A stretch of 35,119 nucleotides of DNA. Source: a virus. Below the pieces are notes generated by a model that was given only the letters and a program-made list of their open reading frames with translations, ran no database searches and was not told the origin of the DNA. A program made the translations under genes and the position numbers. Of this stretch, positions 28,320 through 35,119 are shown piece by piece. Where the stretch lies: positions 1 to 35,119 of the IMG/VR virus record IMGVR_UViG_3300031857_000660; one strand, given 5' to 3'. Position 1 is the first letter of the stretch; every line of letters starts with the position of its first letter.

Positions 28320-29246
28320 CTAAACTCCTGTTATTCCTGTAGCTCCAGTAGGTCCTGTAGCAGATCCTGTTACACCTGCTCCTGTTACACCTGCTCCTGT
28401 CGGATTAGGTATACCTACCGGAGAATCATTATTTATTGGAACAACAGGAAAATCAGGGGAATTTTCTCTTGTTACTCTAACAGTCTGACTTGTAGCAAGC
28501 TGTTCAAAGCTAGATGCTAAAGTTGAATTAACCCCTGGGGTAGCTGGAAGTTTACTGTCTATAGATATTGCTAATTTTTTAAGAAAGTCCCAAAGAGGTT
28601 CTGCACATACAGCAGAGAACAAAGGAGAATGACCCAAGTTGGTTGTTTTTCCGTCCATCCAAACTTCTTCAGAACTATGTTTAATTCTTGTTATAGCAGT
28701 ATTCTCTATTTCTTGATCCGCATACTTAGTTATCTTTCCGCCTTTTAATTCTATAGATGATGTGTCATCAGCATGAGTTATTAGTATAGAGTTATCATTT
28801 CTTATTATAATTTTAGATTCTTTTAAATCTATTACAAGACCTTTCTCTACAGTATAATACATTTTAAGTCTCTCTATCCCATCATAAATAATAGAATGAG
28901 CTCCATCATAACTAGCACTTATCTCTTCAATTAAATCTGGAGCAAGTTCCTGTACAGCTTTGTATTCTGGACTATAATAATTACCATTATTAAATTGAAC
29001 GTGAACTACCGATCCTAATTTAGGAACAGACATTCTACCAGATCCTCCTCCTAATCCATAACTCTGTTCAAATCTTTGATGTGCCCAAGGAAGATCCTCG
29101 TCTAGTATATCTGGATCAAAAACCCCAAAGACTCTAATCTTAGCTCTACCTTTGAATTCTGGATCCTTGTTATCTACAACAACACCTAAATAATGAGAGA
29201 TCTCAATATTAGGTCTTTCTAATTTATTTCTGTCTACTAATCCCAT
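28320..29246 (-). CDS. Central baseplate spike protein, gp5-like OB domain, no lysozyme domain
   Basis: 308 residues. Residues 16-98 form the gp5/VgrG-type OB fold (HYLGVVVDNKDPEFKGRAKI, then LPWAHQRF and the VPKLGSVVHVQFNNGN strand pair). Residues about 105-205 are short repeated strands consistent with a spike beta-helix (LKMYYTVEKGLVIDLKESKI, SIELKGGKITKYADQEI). A LGHSPLFSAVCAEPLWDFLK segment follows, resembling the region after the helix in other spikes. The last 27 residues are Gly-x-x repeats (GVTGAGVTG, GPTGATGITG). T4 gp5 has a lysozyme domain between OB fold and helix; none fits here. The protein should sit on the hub trimer encoded by the gp27-like gene and pierce the outer membrane. 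Confidence 0.85.
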   Translation of the reverse strand: MGLVDRNKLERPNIEISHYLGVVVDNKDPEFKGRAKIRVFGVFDPDILDEDLPWAHQRFEQSYGLGGGSGRMSVPKLGSVVHVQFNNGNYYSPEYKAVQELAPDLIEEISASYDGAHSIIYDGIERLKMYYTVEKGLVIDLKESKIIIRNDNSILITHADDTSSIELKGGKITKYADQEIENTAITRIKHSSEEVWMDGKTTNLGHSPLFSAVCAEPLWDFLKKLAISIDSKLPATPGVNSTLASSFEQLATSQTVRVTRENSPDFPVVPINNDSPVGIPNPTGAGVTGAGVTGSATGPTGATGITGV

Positions 29247-29268
29247 TTTTAATTATATAAGGATTACC

Positions 29269-31824
29269 TTAATTGTTTTCATTATTAGCCGAAGGATAAA
29301 TTCTACCTATTCTAGAAACATTAACTGGCGAGTTTTCTGTTTTATATTCGTCGCTATTTAAAGAATTGTAATTTCTCCCAGGAGCTCCTAGATCTCTACC
29401 AGGTACAGTTTTATAAACATCCTCATTTAATCCCTCTTTAAAAGAGCCAGAATCTTTGTATTCATCATCATTTATCTGTCCGTAAACAGCCTTATTCTTA
29501 TCATATACTTCGCCTAAAGGCGCACTTTCTAGATTAATCCTATCCTCGTACACCTTCTCGTTTATTTGTGAGTATTCATTTTTATCCTCTTCGTAAACAT
29601 CACCTATATTATTGACTTCAGTAGAAGATGGTATCTCATATTGATTTTCAGTAACTTCCGGATATTGATTATCTTCTCCTGAATAAACATCGCCTATATT
29701 CTGTGTATCCGGCTGTGGTGGAGTTGTATAAACATCATCAGATATTGTTGGATATTCTGGATTATTTTCAGGATAAACGTCATCGTTAAGTTCAGGATAA
29801 ACCCTATCAGGAACACCCAAGCTTGATCCTGGATTAGTTGTGTATTCATCTCCTCCTGGTTCTGGATATTGTCGGTCGGGTAATCCTAGTGATGTCCCAG
29901 GATTAGTAGGATATACATCTCCTTTAATTAAAGGATAAACCCTTCCAGGAACACCTAGATCAGATCCTGGTACATTCTTATATTCGTCACCTCCAGGCTT
30001 AGGATATTCCCTATCAGGAAGTCCTAAAGAAGTTCCAGGATTTGTTGGATAAACATCCTCGTCTAATCCTGGAGGGGTAGCGCTAGATCCATTATATGCA
30101 GTACCTAAGTTTTGTATGACAGTTACACTACCTTTATATTCATTTATATCTTCTGTTATGTTTCTATAAAGTCCCTTCTCTTCCCTTTCAATAGGACCTC
30201 CTAGTCCTCTAGCTTGTGGACTATTATCAGCAAAAGGGTTTGGTATTCCGTTTTCACTAAAATTTTGTATATTACTTACTACCGAATACGCACTCCTTAA
30301 TGCAGAAGCTGGGCTAATTCCACCGAATCCATAAATATTTCCAAGTAAAGCTCCTTGTAATGAAGTAGCACTTAGATTAACACCATTTATAGTAACACCC
30401 TGTTCTTTAAGATCTGCAACACTATTAGTTATAAAATTAGATGCAAGTTGTGTAAAATATTCCTTAGGATCCGCTTTGTCGTCAAATGTTGCCTTTTCTA
30501 TACCAGCTGATCCAGCATAATCATAATCATCATAAGGACTTTTTCTTGATCCCCAGACATCCGAAAGAACCATATTCTTTACATTGTCATCCTTTTGCAT
30601 TACATCAGCTAAAGCATTAAATTGAATTTTATAATCTTTAACCCTACCTACGTGAATTTTAAATTTACTGTTAACTGCCGATCCTCCTTTATTATCTAGG
30701 GTACCATAAGACGGATAAGAATCATCAAAATCAAATTCACATTGATCAAATTGATAAATGAAAGCGTATGGTCCTAATGTATATGATCCAAATTTATCTG
30801 ATGGATATAAATTAGAATCTTTTGAAGTACTTTTTTGTAAAAGTCCCTCCGTATTATTTAAAAGACCAGTTTGTGAATTGAAACTATCTAAAAAATTAGC
30901 CCCTTGCGCTACAGACGGAATAGAGAAAGGATTTAATATATCATTAATTCCATAAGATAGCTGTATATTTCTTATCTCAGATACTACAAGCCACATTCTA
31001 AACTTCCTTAAATTTTCAGGTAGCATTACTCTATGGTAAGTATAATCATATATAGCTTTCCTATAAAGTTCTGAAAGAGAAAACATTCTCATGTCTATGG
31101 ACTCTAAGCAATCTATTGTTAAAGTCCCCATTCTATAAGGCTTTCCTGCCTCCTTATGTAAATTTTTTATATCTATTTTAAGTAGAGTATCTAATCCGGT
31201 TACAGATTGAAAATAATATGGACATTTCTCGTTAACAAACTTTAGGCCTTTTTTAAATGCTTTTAGCATTTGTTTTCTTTTTACAGATCTCTGACCAAGA
31301 AATTCTTGAGCCCCCATATAACCTACTCCTCCTCCGTTCATATTAAAAGCTCCTTGCTCTGCCCTACTTTTTATAAAAAATTTACTACCATAAAAGAAAT
31401 CTGTACCTGTATAAAAATTACCCCTATTAGCAGCATCTATCATTAATAAAGATTGCTGGTATGCAGGATCCGTTATAATATTATAAGATTTTTCCTTGTC
31501 TCCTGGTTTCTCTCCTCTTATTCTTCCAGCTATATCAGTTATTTCTTGATTGTTTGATCCCCCCGGTTCGTCCTGAGCATTTCTAAAAAGAGGAGAAGGT
31601 GCTAAAAAAGTTTCCTCATCCAAAAATGATGTTTCACCAAAGTCGAATATAAATCTAAAATGAAGATATGTTGGATCTTCTTTTTTACCGTGCTTAGTAG
31701 TTGATATACCCTTTAACCAAGTTTCTCTCTGCGCGTCTATTTTTCTTTTTAAGGCATCACCATCAGGAAGAACTTGGTTACCTAATGCTCCTCCAAAACT
31801 ATCGCCACTAAAATAATCTGCCAT
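29269..31824 (-). CDS. Hub-cluster structural protein with tyrosine/acid-rich tandem-repeat tail
   Basis: 851 residues. The first 585 appear globular and include segments such as KCPYYFQSVTGLDTLLKIDI and PYRMGTLTIDCLESIDMRMF, as in tail/baseplate proteins of large phages, but no family is named. From residue 590 the chain becomes repetitive: four 23-residue units start DVY or DEY, contain PG-x-x-LG-x-P-x-R and end in a YP strand. They are followed by degenerate units that keep the DVY/DEY spacing but lose the loop (for example NIGDVYEEDKNEYSQINEKV). The tail is strongly acidic and likely extended. The gene lies between the gp27-like hub and the gp5-like spike. A hub sleeve, linker or assembly scaffold is possible. 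Confidence 0.8.
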   Translation of the reverse strand: MADYFSGDSFGGALGNQVLPDGDALKRKIDAQRETWLKGISTTKHGKKEDPTYLHFRFIFDFGETSFLDEETFLAPSPLFRNAQDEPGGSNNQEITDIAGRIRGEKPGDKEKSYNIITDPAYQQSLLMIDAANRGNFYTGTDFFYGSKFFIKSRAEQGAFNMNGGGVGYMGAQEFLGQRSVKRKQMLKAFKKGLKFVNEKCPYYFQSVTGLDTLLKIDIKNLHKEAGKPYRMGTLTIDCLESIDMRMFSLSELYRKAIYDYTYHRVMLPENLRKFRMWLVVSEIRNIQLSYGINDILNPFSIPSVAQGANFLDSFNSQTGLLNNTEGLLQKSTSKDSNLYPSDKFGSYTLGPYAFIYQFDQCEFDFDDSYPSYGTLDNKGGSAVNSKFKIHVGRVKDYKIQFNALADVMQKDDNVKNMVLSDVWGSRKSPYDDYDYAGSAGIEKATFDDKADPKEYFTQLASNFITNSVADLKEQGVTINGVNLSATSLQGALLGNIYGFGGISPASALRSAYSVVSNIQNFSENGIPNPFADNSPQARGLGGPIEREEKGLYRNITEDINEYKGSVTVIQNLGTAYNGSSATPPGLDEDVYPTNPGTSLGLPDREYPKPGGDEYKNVPGSDLGVPGRVYPLIKGDVYPTNPGTSLGLPDRQYPEPGGDEYTTNPGSSLGVPDRVYPELNDDVYPENNPEYPTISDDVYTTPPQPDTQNIGDVYSGEDNQYPEVTENQYEIPSSTEVNNIGDVYEEDKNEYSQINEKVYEDRINLESAPLGEVYDKNKAVYGQINDDEYKDSGSFKEGLNEDVYKTVPGRDLGAPGRNYNSLNSDEYKTENSPVNVSRIGRIYPSANNENN
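29782..30057 (-). repeat. Four tandem 69-base coding repeats (23-residue units)
   Basis: Within the 851-residue gene, units at residues 590-612, 613-635, 636-658 and 659-681 are the same length and align without gaps (units 1 and 3 share DVYPTNPGTSLGLPDR). At the DNA level the copies differ at many third codon positions, so the repeat is old enough to have diverged while the protein pattern was kept. Degenerate units continue downstream to about 29290. Confidence 0.85.
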
Positions 31825-31833
31825 TTTGTTTAA

Positions 31834-33450
31834 TTATTTACTATAGATATCATTTTTAATTATCTGGGTATTTTCTTGAACTATACTAGACACATTATCA
31901 ACGAAATCATCAAATTCTGCCTCAAATTCTTTTGTATTTAATGATAATGGTTCTGAAGCTAATCCTGGGTTTAATGCCCATTGTTTTTTACCAAGCATCA
32001 TAGTTTGATATATTCCACTCTCATCATATTCTATTGTAAATCCTAAAACAACATAATTACCCGAGAGAAACATATTTATATTTCTTTTCTCGCCTTTATT
32101 ACCAAGCATAGATTGCTCTCCTACTTTAGTGCTATAACTGGTGGATGCTCCAATACTAGGAGCACCTTCTGTTACAATATATACAGGAAAAGTTTGTCCT
32201 CTGTATAGAAATGGTGTCCATGCCCTATTTTTTACGTTCAATACTATTTTATAACTATCATTTCTGTTTAGTATATTCTGAACAGAAGCTTGTTGAAAAT
32301 TACCATGTACATTCTCAAAATACATAGTACCAACATAAGTCTTTTTTATCTCCTCTTTGTAAGAATTTTCACCAAGTCTACCTTTGTTTATTACGTCTCT
32401 AGAACCTAAATTTTTATTAGTAATAGATTCTATATCATATTCAACAAATTTGTTTTTAGGCTTATCTGAAACAAGTTTAGAATCGTAGAACTGGACCTTT
32501 TGAAAATATCCAAGATCTTTATTTATACTACCAGCATTTTGCTCTATTGATATATCTTTTATAAAAAGAGGGGATTTACTAAACTGAGTTGAGTTTGTTA
32601 GCATTAAAGGGAATTCAACCTCAACTGGTTTTGTTCCCCCAGGAAAAATGTCACCAAATGAATCTGATCCATAAGCAACCCTCATATTCTCTATTTTGGG
32701 ATTGTTTTCGTCGAATTGTTTTTTTAAATTAACTAGATTTATGTTATAATATTGATCTATCCAACAATCAAAATAATCTTCTTCACCAAGCCAAGAGCTA
32801 TTTACTATGTGTCTTATTAATGTTTCATAATCAAGATTGGGAGAAACCCAATTCATTGAATCATTCATTTTTACCTCATTAGAAGCATATCCTAATCCAA
32901 GGTCCTCAGCAACTTTTAATAAAGCGTCCGCGCTGCTTCCTTTGAATGTTTTAGAAACATGTTTATATAATTTAGGAATTCTAACCTCTGCCATTATAGT
33001 GTATGATTGATACTTACCACTAGATGGTGTGTAATCGATATAAGGTCCATTATTAAAAGGTGATATCACCTCATTTATTATAAAATCCATCCTAATTGGT
33101 TTAAACATTTCACCAAATGGTCTTATATAAACGGAAACTATATCTCCGTCTTTAGGAAAAGAAGTGAAAATAAACTTCTCATCTATTGTTTCAAATCTAA
33201 GTATAAGTGTTGGTTTAAATCCTGTTAGATCTAATTTAAAATATTTTATTCCATTTATTATCTCGGTGTTTATTCTTACTAAAGGTTTAACAGTACCAAA
33301 ATATTTTTTCTGGACATTATCTGCCTTCTGGTCATTTAGTTCTAGATCACCTTTTTGTGTAGAAGTATCGACCACAGCTAATTCATCCAAAAATATATTA
33401 GGGTCCCTATATTGAAGTATGGCTTTCCTTACGTTTATTTCTGCTGGCAT
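31834..33450 (-). CDS. Baseplate hub protein, gp27/late-control-D-like
   Basis: 538 residues. The N-terminal half is beta-rich with LKLDLTGFKPTLILRFETI-type strands and IVSVYIRPFGEMFKPIRMDF, fitting the tube-like domains of hub proteins. Residues about 168-242 (SSADALLKVAEDLGLGY, then NWVSPNLDYETLIRHIVNSS and EEDYFDCWIDQYYNINLV) match the characteristic segment of gp27 and the phage late-control D family, where a helix pair precedes a W-x-D strand. The product should form the trimeric hub carrying the gp5-like spike, whose gene lies one gene downstream. The ATG is preceded by AAGATAAGATAA. Family assignment is by eye from motif order and position. Confidence 0.75.
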   Translation of the reverse strand: MPAEINVRKAILQYRDPNIFLDELAVVDTSTQKGDLELNDQKADNVQKKYFGTVKPLVRINTEIINGIKYFKLDLTGFKPTLILRFETIDEKFIFTSFPKDGDIVSVYIRPFGEMFKPIRMDFIINEVISPFNNGPYIDYTPSSGKYQSYTIMAEVRIPKLYKHVSKTFKGSSADALLKVAEDLGLGYASNEVKMNDSMNWVSPNLDYETLIRHIVNSSWLGEEDYFDCWIDQYYNINLVNLKKQFDENNPKIENMRVAYGSDSFGDIFPGGTKPVEVEFPLMLTNSTQFSKSPLFIKDISIEQNAGSINKDLGYFQKVQFYDSKLVSDKPKNKFVEYDIESITNKNLGSRDVINKGRLGENSYKEEIKKTYVGTMYFENVHGNFQQASVQNILNRNDSYKIVLNVKNRAWTPFLYRGQTFPVYIVTEGAPSIGASTSYSTKVGEQSMLGNKGEKRNINMFLSGNYVVLGFTIEYDESGIYQTMMLGKKQWALNPGLASEPLSLNTKEFEAEFDDFVDNVSSIVQENTQIIKNDIYSK

Positions 33451-33455
33451 TTATC

Positions 33456-34061
33456 TTATCTTTTAAAAATATTTTTCTGTGCAAGTTTAGTTTTTATATC
33501 AGTAACAGATACATTCTTTTTTGATCTAGATTTACATTGCCCTATGTCAGGACCAAATATTAATTTCCCCTCAGTTACTAATATTTGTTGTTGTCCTTCT
33601 CTTAGAAGATTAGGAGGGAGAGGTGTTTCTGCAAGATTTGATATGTTTTTAGAATTTAAATATTCGAGTCTATCCTTGCTTACTTGTGAGATCTTTTCCT
33701 GAAGTTCTTTTCTAAAAGATCTGGCTTTTTGCTTTTGGTTTGTTATACTCTTACCACTATCAAATAGATCATTAATCATTTGTTCCCCTGGTATAAAGAG
33801 TATCTCTCCTAATTTAAGACTTAATGGATTAGATATATTATTCAATTTAAGCATAGTTCCCATACTAGATTGATCATAAAGATATAGCATAGATAATAAG
33901 TCAGCTCTAGCCTCAGTCTCTTCGTCTACAACTGCTATAGATTTTAGGGTATATCGTATATTTTTAGGAGACCAAGATGGAACTAAAAGATCTACAGATC
34001 TCTCCTGTGTATTAGGATTAGTAAAAAATGGTTTGCGTTCTATTACATCTATTCCTAACAT
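33456..34061 (-). CDS. Small LysM-like baseplate protein (gp53/gpX-like)
   Basis: 201 residues. A LysM-like segment lies at about 53-92: ADLLSMLYLYDQSSMGTMLK, then LNNISNPLSLKLGEILFIPG, with the usual N-x-I-x-x-P...L-x-x-G-x-x-L-x-I-P pattern. In contractile tails such small LysM proteins (T4 gp53, P2 gpX and relatives) bind baseplate partners rather than acting as enzymes. The C-terminal 100 residues are basic and helical. It is followed five bases later by the hub gene, a common arrangement. The segment pattern is good evidence for LysM; the exact equivalent (gp53 or gpX) is uncertain. Confidence 0.72.
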   Translation of the reverse strand: MLGIDVIERKPFFTNPNTQERSVDLLVPSWSPKNIRYTLKSIAVVDEETEARADLLSMLYLYDQSSMGTMLKLNNISNPLSLKLGEILFIPGEQMINDLFDSGKSITNQKQKARSFRKELQEKISQVSKDRLEYLNSKNISNLAETPLPPNLLREGQQQILVTEGKLIFGPDIGQCKSRSKKNVSVTDIKTKLAQKNIFKR

Positions 34062-34075
34062 ATCTTATTTTTATT

Positions 34076-35119
34076 TTATTGTATTGTACCTTCAGTACTT
34101 CTTCTTCCTGTTAAAGGATCTATATTATCGTTAACAATATCGTATATATTTTTACCATCTGTGTCGTTAGGGAATACACCTTGAGTATTAACCCAAGCAT
34201 TGGTACTTTCTTTACTAGAAACAAGCTGACCTAAATACAATCTTCCATTACCTCTGTTAAACATAGATTCCCAATCACCCCTGTGTCTCTGTCTTCCAGG
34301 CTCTAAAGTTACACTAGCTTTCATTTCTGTTGGAAAATCGTCAGGTCCTAATGTGTCGTTAAATTCTATCTTTACGTTTTTACACACCAAATTTCCCATC
34401 ATCGCAATAGGATTCAAAGGATTTCCTATTGTAACATGCCACTCTCCAGTTGGATAACCGCTTAGCATTAAAGGACTATAGTATATTTTTTTGAGAAATA
34501 AATCCGAGATCATTACTGACAAAGATTTATATAGCTTAGAATCTGCAGCAACACCTTTAGTTGGATCATTACCAAACTTTTTAAGATCGTTTACTACCTG
34601 CTCCATCTCTTCTTTTACGCTTTTTTCAGCATCTAGTCTTTTATTTACTTCACCCTCAGAAAGAAGCTGTCCTATTGCTTCCCTTATGTATTGCATAGGA
34701 TCTGTTATAGATTGAGCATATTTTTTTGGTCCTCCAGGGAATCCTAGACCTAAAGATGTCTGTTCTATTCTAATCTCTGGAGTTAAAAATTGTCCATAGT
34801 CCGCTCCCACAGATAATATATTAGACATTAAATCTAAAAACAAAAGCTTAGAATTTACTTGTCCTGCAGAATTTAATGTATAATGAAAATACAGAGTGAA
34901 GCCATTCGTTCCACCATTAAATCCTTGCTTTCTCGTATTTACCTGATTTACAGTATTTACATTAACAAATATTTTTTTAGATAATGGACCTTCCGCAGTT
35001 ACTGCTTCGTCTAGAAGAGCTCTTTCTAATTTATTTAATTGTTTATCTGGATTTAAAAGTGTTTGTACAAATTTATCATAAGATTCAATCTCAGTGTCAT
35101 TTATTTCGTTTCTTGATCC
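34076..35119 (-). CDS. Tail/baseplate structural protein, partial (N-terminus beyond right edge)
   Basis: The frame is open from the right edge with no stop or ATG for 92 codons before an internal TTG at 34843, so that TTG is not a credible start; the visible part is 347 residues. The extra part begins GSRNEINDTEIESYDKFVQT and runs smoothly into FLDLMSNILSVGADYG. The C-terminal half has a striking segment, SGYPTGEWHVTIGNPLNPIA followed by MMGNLVCKNVKIEFNDTLGP and DDFPTEMKASVTLEPG, typical of conserved tail proteins where the tube meets the baseplate. By position upstream of LysM and hub genes it may correspond to a tube initiator (gp48/gp54 role). The coding call and incompleteness are secure; the role is inferred. 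Confidence 0.8.
   Translation of the reverse strand, partial: GSRNEINDTEIESYDKFVQTLLNPDKQLNKLERALLDEAVTAEGPLSKKIFVNVNTVNQVNTRKQGFNGGTNGFTLYFHYTLNSAGQVNSKLLFLDLMSNILSVGADYGQFLTPEIRIEQTSLGLGFPGGPKKYAQSITDPMQYIREAIGQLLSEGEVNKRLDAEKSVKEEMEQVVNDLKKFGNDPTKGVAADSKLYKSLSVMISDLFLKKIYYSPLMLSGYPTGEWHVTIGNPLNPIAMMGNLVCKNVKIEFNDTLGPDDFPTEMKASVTLEPGRQRHRGDWESMFNRGNGRLYLGQLVSSKESTNAWVNTQGVFPNDTDGKNIYDIVNDNIDPLTGRRSTEGTIQ

Noticed and set aside
1-35119. Prophage or bacterial chromosome segment
   Set aside because: No integrase, attachment site, host metabolic gene or tRNA is present, and the gene content is entirely phage-like, though the window alone cannot exclude an integrated state.

Overview
This window is most likely part of the late (virion structural) region of a large contractile-tailed bacteriophage (Caudoviricetes, myovirus-like, loosely T4-like). 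The DNA is strongly AT-rich, with heavy use of ATA (Ile), AGA (Arg) and TAA stops. Seventeen of eighteen genes lie on the minus strand, packed with gaps of 1-22 bases and only three longer gaps on that strand (about 55-110 bases). Most starts lack a clear Shine-Dalgarno sequence and are preceded by A-rich stretches, often containing AAGATAA. Together with two kinds of beta-propeller repeat common in Bacteroidota proteins, this suggests a Bacteroidota host. The host call is an inference and not secure.

In transcription order, right to left: a partial tail/baseplate protein entering from the right edge (34076-35119); a small LysM-like baseplate protein (33456-34061); a gp27-like hub protein (31834-33450); an 851-residue protein with a tyrosine/acid-rich repeat tail (29269-31824); a gp5-like central spike without lysozyme domain (28320-29246); and a 1696-residue protein of unknown role (23228-28318). 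Next comes a pair not expected in a baseplate cluster: a protein with three S1 RNA-binding domains (22062-23171) and an amidoligase-like protein with a pentapeptide-like C-terminus (20616-22058). The wedge module follows: a 259-residue structural protein, gp25, gp6 (baseplate J-like), an 81-residue protein, and a 2258-residue protein in the gp7 position that carries two beta-propeller regions and PKD-like domains. A single plus-strand gene, phoH (9910-10611), interrupts the series. The left part is a block of four large fibre- or adhesin-like proteins (305, 727, 1159 and more than 1073 residues). The last runs off the left edge and has a GTG start at 3220.

The hub and wedge genes should build the baseplate, and the fibre block the host-contact apparatus. 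The S1 protein, amidoligase and PhoH are likely non-structural or modifying functions carried within the late region. No tRNA, CRISPR array, insertion sequence, integrase or clear rho-independent terminator was seen. No non-coding stretch exceeds about 110 bases.
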